Shown: positions 26,525 to 35,725, numbered from the stretch's first letter. The stretch is 64,000 bases of DNA from Paenibacillus sp. V4I7 (GCF_030817275.1 NZ_JAUSZD010000002.1:1798001-1862000), one strand, 5' to 3'. Numbers and translations are program-made. Notes: generated by a model not told the origin, from the letters alone.

Positions 26525-27546
26525 TGGTTGAGCACCTCCACGTCGATTCCTTCTTGCTGAAGTTTGGCAATCACAGAATCGATTTCTTCTTGGTGTCCGC
26601 CTGTTAATAGGGCAACCAATTGACCGTAAGGTACACTTTTCATGGAAGAAATAGTACCCTGAAGGATAGCAAAGGACACATTCGTCGACTTGACGGTTTC
26701 GAACAAGATCGGTTCATATGTTTTGGCACCGATGTAGGTAATTCGGATCACCGTTCCGTGCTTTTCTCCCTGTTTCATCATCGGATCCTGATCTGAACCT
26801 TGTGAGAAATCAGAAACTTGTCCAACGAACTCCTTCGTAACCGCATGCTGGGGCTTCAGGAATACATCAATCACTTTCCCGGTTTCGACGATCAAGCCTT
26901 TCTCCATAACAGCAACACGGTCACAGATCGCACGAATGACCTGCATCTCATGTGTGATGAGAAGGATCGTAATGCCAAGCTTTCGATTAATATCGAGCAG
27001 CAGCGCAAGAATGGCATTCGTTGTCTGAGGATCGAGCGCTGAGGTCGCCTCGTCGCAGAGTAGGATATCCGGATGATTGGCCAAGGCTCTTGCAATACCG
27101 ACGCGCTGCTTCTGTCCGCCTGACAGCTGGCTTGGATACTTATGCGCGTGTTCCTGCAAACCGACTAAATCGAGCAGCTCCTTAATACGCGTCTGGATCG
27201 CCCCTTGCCCCATCCCAGCTAACTTCAGAGGAAAGGCGATATTTTCGGCAACGGTAGAAGAAGAGAGGAGATTGAAATGTTGGAAAATCATCCCGATTTT
27301 ACGGCGTTTCGCTTGCAGCTGCCTAGAATCCAGCTTTGTCATTTCTTCTCCATCAATGTGGATGCTGCCAGAGGATGGTCGCTCCAGTAGATTTACACAA
27401 CGCAGTAAGGTACTCTTCCCTGCACCGGAGTGTCCGATGATGCCGAATATTTCCCCGCGATCGATATGTAAATGGATCTGCTGGATGGCCGGTACACGTC
27501 CCGGTATATCCTCATATACTTTTTGTAAATTATCGATATGAATCAG
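26521..27546 (-). CDS. metN: Methionine ABC transporter ATPase, probable CTG start
   Basis: ATP-binding subunit of MetNIQ. Walker A GHSGAGKST (residues 38-46), signature LSGGQKQR and Walker B LLCDEA are intact, and a C-terminal NIL/ACT-like domain senses methionine. The first ATG in frame (27342) would remove Walker A, so it cannot be the start. No ATG, GTG or TTG lies between an in-frame TAG and the P-loop. AGGAGGT (27554-27560) is seven bases from CTG (27544-27546), giving 341 aa, the length I recall for B. subtilis MetN. ATC or ATT next to it are alternatives. No S-box leader precedes it. Confidence 0.93.
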   Translation of the reverse strand: MIHIDNLQKVYEDIPGRVPAIQQIHLHIDRGEIFGIIGHSGAGKSTLLRCVNLLERPSSGSIHIDGEEMTKLDSRQLQAKRRKIGMIFQHFNLLSSSTVAENIAFPLKLAGMGQGAIQTRIKELLDLVGLQEHAHKYPSQLSGGQKQRVGIARALANHPDILLCDEATSALDPQTTNAILALLLDINRKLGITILLITHEMQVIRAICDRVAVMEKGLIVETGKVIDVFLKPQHAVTKEFVGQVSDFSQGSDQDPMMKQGEKHGTVIRITYIGAKTYEPILFETVKSTNVSFAILQGTISSMKSVPYGQLVALLTGGHQEEIDSVIAKLQQEGIDVEVLNQ

Positions 27547-27671
27547 GATGAATACCTCCTATTCCATGCAAATATTGGTGATTGTATATTTTGACCAACG
27601 GTAAATCATTTTATAAGAAATTACAAGCGGATGCAATGTCTAAAATGTGGAAAATGAAAGGTCACTTTGCA

Positions 27672-27717
27672 TTGACGCTCCATTTATTTGCATATAAACT
27701 GAGGTTAACCGTTTCAA
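27672..27717 (+). promoter_or_regulatory. Promoter with LacI-type operator for the esterase operon
   Basis: TTGACG (27672-27677), a 17-base spacer and TAAACT (27695-27700). AGGTTAACCGTTTCAA (27702-27717) differs at one base from AGGTTAAACGTTTCAA (15853-15868) in the LacI-family promoter. Its position over the start point suggests repression by the same regulator. Confidence 0.6.
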
Positions 27718-27786
27718 TTTTGAAAGAGAGCGCTTAAATAACGTGAAAACAGCATTTTTTTAAGTTTTTCTATGGAGGTAACAAAA

Positions 27787-29448
27787 TTGACAAATTTGCA
27801 ACAACGCCAAAATGAGATCATGACCCAAATTGCCGCAGCGGCAATCAATCAGCCTCTTTTAGACAGCGGATTATTATTTCATCACGATATCCGAGATAAT
27901 TTCTACTATGCTTCTTATTTATTTGCAGCTTCTCATGAAGAAGCTATCCCATTTGACGGGGATCGCGAACAGGCGAAGATCAAGGCTGAGGGCATCCTGC
28001 TTCATGTACTTGAACTCCAGGACCAGAATGCAGAGAGTAAAACCTACGGTCATTGGCCCTTACATCTAAGACCTACTCCACAAGAAGCACCGAAAAATAC
28101 ACTTCCTGTTGAACTAATGGGGAGTCTGATGGTTTATTTCTATCAGCGCTATTCAGAAATTATGAGTGTATCCCTGCGAGGCTCATTTACTTTAGCGCTG
28201 CAGCATATTTATAGAAGTAACTTTTATCGAATGCCATCTGAACATTACAACCATCATGAAGCGAAATATACAGCGGCTAAGCTTATTTTCGGACAGCTTT
28301 ATGAGGATACGGCATTGCTTGAGGATGGCTGCCAAAGCTTGCGCAGTACGCTGAGCCGGGTTACTTCGATAGGTATGTCGGAGTATGGAGGGTTACCTTG
28401 GTTCTGGCACTGGATGCAGGCTTTTACGTGCGCTTGGGAGCTTATGAAGGACGCAGAAATTAAAGCCGAATTAGCTCGTTTATTGGACTACCTCTGGGAG
28501 GTTCGTTCGACGTATTATCTGGGAGGGGCATGGGTGGGCCCGCATTCGCGGATATGGCCGCATGATATGCCGAAGGACACCAATGTGCTGCACGATTATG
28601 TCCAGTTTGGCGATTTCAGATTGCCTGATCACATGCCTCGAACCGAGTATGCAGGTTTTATAGCGTATGAAGCTTCGTCAGAAGTCCAACGTAAGGCCTT
28701 ACATCGTGCGGCTCCGGTGGAAGTTACTCGCAGAGTTCCCAAACAAGCAGCTCTAGCCGTTAGCGATAACGATGTGCTGCACAGTTATGTATATATCACA
28801 GAAAGCTTTGCGCTAGGCGGTATGTGGGAGCGTGTACAGGAGTTTGATAATGAACAACATCGCTGGGATGTAGCCCTTCCGTTAGATGCGGTCCAGGGTG
28901 TGAATCATTTGTATTTTTTTCACCCAGGTCTAGGCTATGCAGAAGGAGATTTACGTCATCAAAGCGAATATTCAGAAGTGCTTTTTCATCAAAATGCCTT
29001 GATCGCTTCCTATCAAATTCCAGATGGTCAGCCTGAATTCATTATGGGATGTCTGCCTGTAGGAGATTGGATAGAGGAACCGAACGGACTGTTTGGATTA
29101 AGTGGTGATGTTTACATGGCTGTTTATGTGCAGCAGTCCTTTCAAAGGGAAGCACGTGAAGATCGATCCGTTGTCACAAGCAAAGGAAGAACGAATTCGG
29201 TAGTTATCGAGTGCATCGACCAGAAAACAGCTGAAACCCTTCAGATAAGGGGTATACAGCAATTTGCGAATGTGATGAAGCAGAAACAACCGGTTTATAC
29301 ACTGTCGAGCGAGGACGATTTGCAAATCACCTATTCGACTTTAAAGGATGAAACGATGGTTTTATGCGGTGGCTTACATATTGATAGGAAGATCATCAGA
29401 CTTGTGAATGGCGAAGCTGTTGATTTCACTACCTATACGGTCGCTTGA
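27787..29448 (+). CDS. Uncharacterised protein of the pectin regulon (possible toroid lyase/hydrolase)
   Basis: 553-aa cytoplasmic protein; I do not recognise the family. The start is TTG 27787, seven bases after TGGAGGT; ATG 27772 overlaps that ribosome site. The first 300 residues look helical and rich in aromatic and His residues (SEHYNHHEAKYTAAKL, EYGGLPWFWHWMQAFTCAWEL, YLGGAWVGPHSRIWPHDMP). The rest looks beta-rich. This is the shape of alpha/alpha-toroid plus beta-sandwich lyases such as heparinase II/III types, but no diagnostic motif was identified. It is 24 bases upstream of a CE7 esterase and behind an operator shared with the LacI-GH88 operon, so a role in uronic-oligosaccharide breakdown is inferred. 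Confidence 0.8.
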   Translation: MTNLQQRQNEIMTQIAAAAINQPLLDSGLLFHHDIRDNFYYASYLFAASHEEAIPFDGDREQAKIKAEGILLHVLELQDQNAESKTYGHWPLHLRPTPQEAPKNTLPVELMGSLMVYFYQRYSEIMSVSLRGSFTLALQHIYRSNFYRMPSEHYNHHEAKYTAAKLIFGQLYEDTALLEDGCQSLRSTLSRVTSIGMSEYGGLPWFWHWMQAFTCAWELMKDAEIKAELARLLDYLWEVRSTYYLGGAWVGPHSRIWPHDMPKDTNVLHDYVQFGDFRLPDHMPRTEYAGFIAYEASSEVQRKALHRAAPVEVTRRVPKQAALAVSDNDVLHSYVYITESFALGGMWERVQEFDNEQHRWDVALPLDAVQGVNHLYFFHPGLGYAEGDLRHQSEYSEVLFHQNALIASYQIPDGQPEFIMGCLPVGDWIEEPNGLFGLSGDVYMAVYVQQSFQREAREDRSVVTSKGRTNSVVIECIDQKTAETLQIRGIQQFANVMKQKQPVYTLSSEDDLQITYSTLKDETMVLCGGLHIDRKIIRLVNGEAVDFTTYTVA

Positions 29449-29472
29449 AATTTATAGAAAAGAGGATATGAC

Positions 29473-30432
29473 ATGCCATTATTTGATTTTCCAATAGACA
29501 AGCTAGTTACGTATGAAGGACGTAATCCCCGCCCTGAAGATTTCGATTCTTATTGGGAGCGGGCAATCGCTGAAATGAAGGCAGTCGATCCTCAAATCGA
29601 ACTTCGTCCGAGTGAATTTCAAGTGCCTTACGCCGAATGTTTTGATCTCTATTTTACAGGTGTCAAAGGGGCTCGTATTTACGCCAAATATGTTCGCCCT
29701 AAACACGTGGAAGGACCTCACCCAGCCATTGTGCAATTCCACGGCTATTCCGGTAGTTCAGGTGATTGGTCAGATAAATTACCGTATGCCGCTCTAGGCT
29801 ACTCGTTCTTTTCCATGGATTGCCGTGGTCAAGGCGGTTTATCGGAAGATGCGGGTGGTGTGAAGGGAACGACGCTTCGCGGACATATCGTTCGCGGCTT
29901 AGATGATCACCCTGATCAACTATTGTACCGGGATATTTTCCTTGATACCGCTCAACTCGCAGGCATTGCGATGAGCATGCCTGAGGTTGATCCCGATCGT
30001 GTTGGCGCATTGGGTGGCTCTCAAGGAGGCGGCTTGACGATCGCTTGTGCTGCATTGGAGCCTCGCATTAAGCGGTTAGCGCCAGTTTATCCATTCCTTA
30101 GCGACTATAAGCGCGTATGGGAAATGGATATGGCGAAGGATGCCTATCAGGAACTGAAGGACTTCTTCCGCCGTCACGATCCACAGCACAAACGCGAAGA
30201 TGAGATATTCACAAAGCTAGGCTATATTGACATTCAGAATCTGGCAGATCGTATCCAAGGTGAGGTTCTGATGGCCGTAGGTCTAAGCGACACTGTATGC
30301 CCGCCGTCCACGCAGTTTGCTGCTTACAACAAAATCAAGTCGAAAAAGCAGTTTGAGTTATATCCGGATTTTGGTCATGAAGGTTTACCTGGCTTCACCG
30401 ATAAAACCTTGCAATTTATGTTGGGCCTTTAA
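29473..30432 (+). CDS. CE7 acetyl (xylan) esterase / cephalosporin-C deacetylase
   Basis: 319-aa alpha/beta hydrolase that removes acetyl groups from sugars. The nucleophile is S183 in GGSQGG, the acid D273 in GLSDTVCPP and the base H302 in FGHEGLP. The oxyanion-side motif HGYSGSSGDW and RGQGG (about 118-122) are also present. The length is that of CE7 enzymes. No signal peptide, so it acts on imported oligosaccharides. In this pectin-related operon it could deacetylate pectic or rhamnogalacturonan fragments. AGAGGA precedes ATG 29473. Confidence 0.93.
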   Translation: MPLFDFPIDKLVTYEGRNPRPEDFDSYWERAIAEMKAVDPQIELRPSEFQVPYAECFDLYFTGVKGARIYAKYVRPKHVEGPHPAIVQFHGYSGSSGDWSDKLPYAALGYSFFSMDCRGQGGLSEDAGGVKGTTLRGHIVRGLDDHPDQLLYRDIFLDTAQLAGIAMSMPEVDPDRVGALGGSQGGGLTIACAALEPRIKRLAPVYPFLSDYKRVWEMDMAKDAYQELKDFFRRHDPQHKREDEIFTKLGYIDIQNLADRIQGEVLMAVGLSDTVCPPSTQFAAYNKIKSKKQFELYPDFGHEGLPGFTDKTLQFMLGL

Positions 30433-30436
30433 AATG

Positions 30437-30474
30437 AAATGCCTCTCACATCTTCGTGATGGAGGGGCATTTTT
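30437..30474. terminator. Bidirectional terminator
   Basis: AAATGCCTCTCACATC pairs with GATGGAGGGGCATTT around TTCGT, with T-rich and A-rich flanks. It lies between the converging esterase and AraC genes. Confidence 0.8.
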
Positions 30475-30476
30475 GT

Positions 30477-31355
30477 TTATCTATGCTGCTGTCGGTACTG
30501 GCTGGGCGTGCTACCTGTCATCTTTTTAAAAAGCTGGTTAAAAAACTTCATATCCTGATAGCCGACACCAGCAGCGACATCGTTGATTTTGTGAGCGTTT
30601 GTTCTTAACTGCTGACAACAGGCTTCAATTCGCGCGTGCTGTACATACTCCATGAAGGACATTCCCGTATGCTTTTTAAGCTGGCGATGAAGCTGACGCT
30701 CGCTGATGGACAATCTTGCGGCAGCTTCCGTAAGCGAGATGGGGCTGCTGCAATGCCCGCGAATATGGGCGAGAAGACTATCTAAGTCCTGAAGGCTCGC
30801 TTTGGACGCTTCCGGTGTGAAATCCATTTTGGAGCGATACATGTAAACAAGAAGCTGTGCCACACATGTTTGTAAAATCGTCATAAAGCCGCTGCGATGG
30901 GCGTTATATTCGAAATGTAATCGTTCAAAAAGAGGCTGGAATTCCCCATTGCGTTCTTTAAAAGAAAGCCAAGTAGATTGTTCGGTTGCCTGAGTGAATA
31001 GGATGTTAAATTCCTCTTTACTTCCATTCAATTGCGAGTGAAATAATTGGTTCAACCATTCCTGGGTGAAAATGCAATTGTAAACCACGAGGTTTTTTTT
31101 CTGCGCAATCGATGATGGGCGGAACACATGGGAGACGCCAACAGGAATGAAGAAGAGATCTCCTTTGGAAACGGGTAATGAGGTATTGTCGATGTAATGT
31201 GCACCACTGCCCTCGGCTACATAGCTAATTTCAATGAAATCATGCGTATGCTGCAGCATTTCAAACGATTCGTGAACTCGGTTGACGTAAAGCGGAAGTT
31301 CCGGAAGGAAAAATTGATCGCCGGGCGTTTCGATAATGCTTCGTTTAATAGTCAT
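30477..31355 (-). CDS. AraC family transcriptional regulator
   Basis: 292-aa regulator with an N-terminal cupin sensor (MLQHTHDFIEISYVAEGSGAHYID, about 33-56) and a C-terminal double HTH (LTEAAARLSISERQLHRQLKKHTGMSFMEYVQHARIEAC and the GYQDMKFFNQLFKKMTG half). The start at 31355 follows AAAGGAGT by eight bases; a longer frame adds a hydrophobic extension without a ribosome site. It is divergent from the GH78 rhamnosidase gene, which it probably activates with a rhamnose-type inducer (inference). Confidence 0.92.
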   Translation of the reverse strand: MTIKRSIIETPGDQFFLPELPLYVNRVHESFEMLQHTHDFIEISYVAEGSGAHYIDNTSLPVSKGDLFFIPVGVSHVFRPSSIAQKKNLVVYNCIFTQEWLNQLFHSQLNGSKEEFNILFTQATEQSTWLSFKERNGEFQPLFERLHFEYNAHRSGFMTILQTCVAQLLVYMYRSKMDFTPEASKASLQDLDSLLAHIRGHCSSPISLTEAAARLSISERQLHRQLKKHTGMSFMEYVQHARIEACCQQLRTNAHKINDVAAGVGYQDMKFFNQLFKKMTGSTPSQYRQQHR

Positions 31356-31484
31356 TTCGTTTACTCCTTTTATGTCAATTAAGACCCTAATGAATGTCAG
31401 AATTAACCCTAAAAATGAGTACGCTCTCATCATAAAATAAAGGCATCGAAGTAACAATCATTATTTTTGGTGGAGGCAGCTGAA

Positions 31485-34457
31485 ATGAGACAAGTAGAAA
31501 CCGACTGGCAAGCTCAATGGGTTTGGGGGAATGGTGAAGTTAGTCCGCGAAACGAGTGGCGGTGTTTCAGAAGAACATTCAATGTAGGCGCTACAGGTTG
31601 GGGAGCCGCAAAGATTTCCATAACGGCTGATTCGCGATACGCTTTATATGTGAATGGAACCAAAGTGGGACGAGGACCTGTTCGTTCATGGCCATTCGAG
31701 CAGTCCTATGATACTTACGAAATTGGACACTTGCTGCACAAAGGACAACCTAATGTGATAGGGGTCATGGTGCTCCATTTCGGTGTGTCCAATTTTTACT
31801 ATTTGCGCGGACGCGGCGGTTTGTTAGTGCAAGTGGAGAGTGAGCATGAGGGTCATTCTGTCGTAGAGTTGGTGTCGGATGAAAGCTGGAAAACCTCGCT
31901 GCATCTTGGGTATGATAGCCGCTCTGGGCGGATGTCGTGTCAGCAAGGCTTTGCTGAGCGGATGGATGCGAGCGCTTGGCCAGCGGATTGGTATTTGCCA
32001 GATTACGATGATTCTGCATGGGGTCATGCCTCTATCGTTGGAGCTGTTGGTACAGAGCCTTGGAGCAAGCTTGTGCCAAGGGATATTCCATTCCTTACAG
32101 AGGAACTTGTGTGGCCAGTTCGTATCGAATCCCTCCACCAGGTAAAGCCCGTTGCATGGACGGCCTCGATTGATGTCCGTAATCAAATGGTGCCAGAGAG
32201 TGTGAATCATGCGAATCCAGTGGGTTTTGCTGGTTTTATGGCAACGGTAGTGAGAACCGAGAAGGCAGTAAAAGCGGTGTTAGGAATCGTTCAACCGAGC
32301 ACGGTGAAGGGATGTAGTGTGAATGGAGAGTGGCTGGATGCTGAGCGTTATACGGGTGTATTGCCGGAAAGGTATGCCGAGATTGAACTGAAGGCAGGAG
32401 ACAATCTCATTTTGCTGGAAACGACCGGTGTTGACCATGGCCGAACGCTGCAGTTGGGGATTGATTGCGATGCTTATTTCGAGGTCGTTTCTCCGTTAGG
32501 GGAGGCAGCCATTGATACGTCGCCATTTATTTCAATTGGTCCTTTTGCATCTTTTGAATGCATTGATCACCAGGAAAGCAGTGACTCCTTGCACCCATAT
32601 GAAGGATTTGGGTCTTCTTCAGCGGGTGATCGAAAGGATGAATTGGATGCGGATACCTATCGCGCTTTTAATACGTATGTGGAGATTCGTAGTTTATCTA
32701 CTGCTAAGGACCTGAGCCGTTATACGGATTGGATTCGCCCTTTCCCACTGGAATTGGTGAGCAGGGATTCTATCTTTGCGCTCAGTGTCTGGAAAAAAGA
32801 AGCGCTGGCGCAAGCTGTGCCTTACCCTCTGCAGCAGGTAGTTATCCCAAGTGTGAATCCTGCAATATTGCCGAGATATGAAGGGGCAGATACGGAATTT
32901 ATCCTTGATTTTGGCCGTGAGTTATCTGGCTTTATCCAATTCGAAGTAGATGCTTCTGAAGGAACCATACTTGATTTCTATGGCTATGAATATATGCGTG
33001 ATGGTTGGCGTCAAGATACGTTTGATTTAGATAATACCCTGCGGTACACGTGTTCGGAAGGACGTCAATCGTATACCTCTTATGTGCGGAGAGGATTCCG
33101 ATATTTGATGGTTACGGCAAGGAATGCTGCAAGAGCAGTCAAAATGTACGGTGTTCAGCTGCAGCAAAGTAATTATCCTATAGCAGAAATTGGCAAGTTT
33201 CAAAGCTCTGATGCACTTTTGAACGATATATGGCAGATTAGTAAGCATACAACTAGACTTTGTATGGAAGATACATTCGTTGATTGTCCCGCTTATGAAC
33301 AGGTTTTCTGGGTTGGGGACAGCCGCAACGAGGCTTTAGTTAATTATTACGTGTTCGGAGCTACGGAGATTGTCGAGCGTTGTTTACGATTAGTGCCTGG
33401 TTCCAGAACCCAAACACCGTTATACGTGGATCAGGTTCCTAGTGGTTGGAGCAGCGTTATCCCGAACTGGACGTTTTTTTGGGCGCTGGCCAGCTGTGAA
33501 TATTACGAGCATACAGGAGACGAGGTTTTTGCGAGAGACTTATGGCCGCATATTCGTTTTACCCTTGAGCATTATGAACAAAAACTTGATGAACGTGGAT
33601 TATTGTTCATAAAAGGCTGGAACTTGCTGGACTGGGCACCGATTGATCAGCCGAATAATGGGGTGGTGACCCACCAAAATATGATTCTGGTCATAACGCT
33701 GCGAAGCGCGGCACAGTTGGCGAAAGCCGTTGGCGATGTGGGAGAAGCAGCTGAATATGAGGGGAAAGCGCTTCGTCTGAGCCAAGCAATTAACAAGCAT
33801 TTATGGAATGAGGAGCGCAGTGCATACTTGGATTGTATCCATGCGAATGGCCGTGCTTCGACTGTTTTTAGTATGCAGACGCAGGTTATTGCCTACTTGT
33901 GTGGTATCGCTGAAGGAGAACGTGCTGAGCAGATGAAGACATATTTGTTTGCTCCGCCGACGGATTTTGTTCAAATCGGCAGTCCGTTTATGTCCTTCTT
34001 TTATTATGAGGCTCTCGCGAAAATGGGCCGTATGGGTATTGATCGCATGATTACAGATATGCGGAAGCATTTTGGGCAAATGATTGAATATGACGCCACG
34101 ACTTGCTGGGAAATGTACCCGAATTTCGCGGAAAATAGAGCAAACCCTGACATGCTTACGCGCAGTCATTGTCATGCGTGGTCGGCAGCGCCAGGCTATT
34201 TCTTAGGCGCGCATGTACTTGGTGTCACTCCCGCCGACAAAGGCTGGCGGAAGGTCGTTGTAGCCCCGCAGCCTGCGGATTTGCAGTGGGCGAGGGGCAC
34301 TGTTCCGCTGCCACAGGAGGGACGGATCGATGTCGCTTGGCGACTCGAGGAGGAAGGACGCGTGATGCGGCTGCAGGTTTGGGCGCCGCGCAGCGTGGAT
34401 GTGGAGATCCGCATCCCAGACGGCATGGACGGGATTGTGGAGCGTCACGAAGTGTGA
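31485..34457 (+). CDS. Alpha-L-rhamnosidase, family GH78
   Basis: 990-aa GH78-type alpha-L-rhamnosidase, which removes terminal rhamnose from rhamnogalacturonan or plant glycosides. It has N-terminal beta-sandwich domains including LRGRGGLLVQVE and RYALYVNGTKVGRGP, then DFGRELSGFIQFEV, then the (alpha/alpha)6 catalytic domain with VDCPAYEQVFWVGDSRNE (acidic residues around D600 and D613) and the C-terminal ATTCWEMYPN with the probable base E876. No signal peptide, so intracellular. ATG 31485 is eight bases after GGAGG. A divergent AraC regulator lies 129 bases upstream. Confidence 0.92.
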   Translation: MRQVETDWQAQWVWGNGEVSPRNEWRCFRRTFNVGATGWGAAKISITADSRYALYVNGTKVGRGPVRSWPFEQSYDTYEIGHLLHKGQPNVIGVMVLHFGVSNFYYLRGRGGLLVQVESEHEGHSVVELVSDESWKTSLHLGYDSRSGRMSCQQGFAERMDASAWPADWYLPDYDDSAWGHASIVGAVGTEPWSKLVPRDIPFLTEELVWPVRIESLHQVKPVAWTASIDVRNQMVPESVNHANPVGFAGFMATVVRTEKAVKAVLGIVQPSTVKGCSVNGEWLDAERYTGVLPERYAEIELKAGDNLILLETTGVDHGRTLQLGIDCDAYFEVVSPLGEAAIDTSPFISIGPFASFECIDHQESSDSLHPYEGFGSSSAGDRKDELDADTYRAFNTYVEIRSLSTAKDLSRYTDWIRPFPLELVSRDSIFALSVWKKEALAQAVPYPLQQVVIPSVNPAILPRYEGADTEFILDFGRELSGFIQFEVDASEGTILDFYGYEYMRDGWRQDTFDLDNTLRYTCSEGRQSYTSYVRRGFRYLMVTARNAARAVKMYGVQLQQSNYPIAEIGKFQSSDALLNDIWQISKHTTRLCMEDTFVDCPAYEQVFWVGDSRNEALVNYYVFGATEIVERCLRLVPGSRTQTPLYVDQVPSGWSSVIPNWTFFWALASCEYYEHTGDEVFARDLWPHIRFTLEHYEQKLDERGLLFIKGWNLLDWAPIDQPNNGVVTHQNMILVITLRSAAQLAKAVGDVGEAAEYEGKALRLSQAINKHLWNEERSAYLDCIHANGRASTVFSMQTQVIAYLCGIAEGERAEQMKTYLFAPPTDFVQIGSPFMSFFYYEALAKMGRMGIDRMITDMRKHFGQMIEYDATTCWEMYPNFAENRANPDMLTRSHCHAWSAAPGYFLGAHVLGVTPADKGWRKVVVAPQPADLQWARGTVPLPQEGRIDVAWRLEEEGRVMRLQVWAPRSVDVEIRIPDGMDGIVERHEV

Positions 34458-34463
34458 TGCAAA

Positions 34464-34495
34464 GAGACGCCGGCTGGTGTGGCCGGCGTCTTTGT
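34464..34495 (+). terminator. Terminator of the rhamnosidase gene
   Basis: GACGCCGGC / GCCGGCGTC, a 9-bp GC-rich perfect stem with a seven-base loop, followed by TTTGTTT. Confidence 0.85.
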
Positions 34496-34562
34496 TTGGA
34501 TTTTTTATTCTAAAGCTGCTAAAAAGAGCACACATATGCTTTCCACGACTTTTTAAATCCAT

Positions 34563-34935
34563 CTGAGAAGGCCGAAAAAGACGGTTCAGATCGCAGTGAG
34601 GGGAGTATTCGCTCGGAAATTGGGCTGAAAGGACCAAAAAAGTCTTCTCAGAGGTGAGTTAACAATTAACTCCAGCCGAGAAGGCCGAAATAGGCGTTTC
34701 AGATCCAGTGAGAGGAGTATTCGACTGGAAATTGGGCTGAAAGGACCAAAAAAGTCTTCTCAGAGGAGAGTAAACAGCTAACTCCAGCTGAGAAGACCGA
34801 AATAGACGGTTCAGATCCAGTGAGAGGAGTATTGGACCGAAAATTGGTGCTGAAAGGACCCAAAAAGTCTTCTCAGAGGAGAGTAAACAGCTAACTCCAG
34901 CGGAGAAGACCGAAAAGGACATTTCGGGTCCTAGA
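34563..34935. repeat. 113-bp tandem repeat, three full copies plus a partial fourth
   Basis: Units begin at 34563, 34676, 34788 and 34901 (periods 113, 112, 113), and the fourth is cut after about 30 bases. Each full unit starts with a variant of CTGAGAAGGCCGAAA and carries AGTCTTCTCAGAGG about 80 bases later. In copy 3 CTGAGAAGAC (34788-34797) and GTCTTCTCAG (34867-34876) are exact reverse complements, so each unit can fold on itself. Periods are not multiples of three, so it is not a protein repeat. It lies between converging genes. Confidence 0.9.
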
Positions 34936-35011
34936 TGGGGGGGATTAACCTGCAATTTACTGAGGTTAAACTTAGTTTTCGGCGTAACAGCCAAGGGCTA
35001 ACACTTATGCA

Positions 35012-35725
35012 TCAAGCCTTTTTCCTCCGGTACACCCGCTCCGGTCGGCCGACCACGCCGTAAGACAGGTCGGCGTATAAATCGCCGGAGCTGACTAAGT
35101 GCTCGAGGTAGCGGCGGCCGGTGGAGCGGCTGACACCGATTTCTTTGGCGATTTGATCAGCGGTCAAGCCGCCGGATGCGCTAGATATCGCCTGTACGAT
35201 TTTTACCAAGGTTAGCTTATCAATCCCTTTGGGTAGGAAAGAGGTGTCCAAATTGGTTTCTTTCTTGGAAGTTCCAGACATAAGGCGATCAACATCACTC
35301 TGATTGATCATACCGCTTTGGTTCATCCGCCTCAGTTCACGATGGAAATTCAGATAGCGCACTAGCGTTTCTTGAAGCCGGTTAAAGACGAGCGGTTTGA
35401 TGATATAATCAAACGCACCGCTGCGAATGGCGTCACGAATGGCGTCTATTTCTTTGGCAGCGGTGATCATAATGACGTCAGTTTCCCGGTAATGCTGCCG
35501 AATAAAGGAAAGCATCTCTAAGCCGTTGGCACCAGGCAAGTAAACATCGAGTAGGACGAGATGCGGGGTCAGAATTTCTAATTGTTCCTTGGCTTGACCC
35601 AGATCCGTGGCGATACCGACAACATGGAATCCATCTACTTTTTCGATGAATCGTCTGTTAATCTCGGCAATTTTCACATCATCTTCAACAATTAATACTT
35701 CAACGGTTTGATTCTGGTGTTCCAT
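35012..35725 (-). CDS. Response regulator of the CitB/DcuR type
   Basis: 237-aa response regulator. The receiver domain has the acidic pocket VEDD (residues 13-16) and phospho-acceptor D60 in LVLLDVYLPGANG. A C-terminal winged HTH contains LTADQIAKEIGVSRSTGRRYLEHL. This architecture goes with CitA/DcuS-type kinases controlling di- and tricarboxylate uptake. The start at 35725 has AAAGGAG upstream. It overlaps the end of the kinase gene by 26 bases. The likely target is the tctCBA operon on the other side of the kinase. Confidence 0.92.
   Translation of the reverse strand: MEHQNQTVEVLIVEDDVKIAEINRRFIEKVDGFHVVGIATDLGQAKEQLEILTPHLVLLDVYLPGANGLEMLSFIRQHYRETDVIMITAAKEIDAIRDAIRSGAFDYIIKPLVFNRLQETLVRYLNFHRELRRMNQSGMINQSDVDRLMSGTSKKETNLDTSFLPKGIDKLTLVKIVQAISSASGGLTADQIAKEIGVSRSTGRRYLEHLVSSGDLYADLSYGVVGRPERVYRRKKA

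Noticed and set aside
27727..27740. cre site before the 553-aa gene
   Set aside because: AGAGAGCGCTTAAA matches only 11 of 14 cre positions and lies downstream of the better-supported LacI-type operator.
27547..27771. S-box (SAM) riboswitch before metNIQ
   Set aside because: Methionine transporters in Firmicutes often have one, but the minus-strand leader shows none of the conserved S-box segments and no leader terminator.
34563..34935. CRISPR array
   Set aside because: The whole 113-bp unit is repeated without unique spacers, and no cas genes are present.
34659..34994. Coding sequences on the minus strand through the tandem repeat
   Set aside because: Open frames arise from the repeated DNA; the unit length is not a multiple of three, there is no ribosome site and no protein-like composition.
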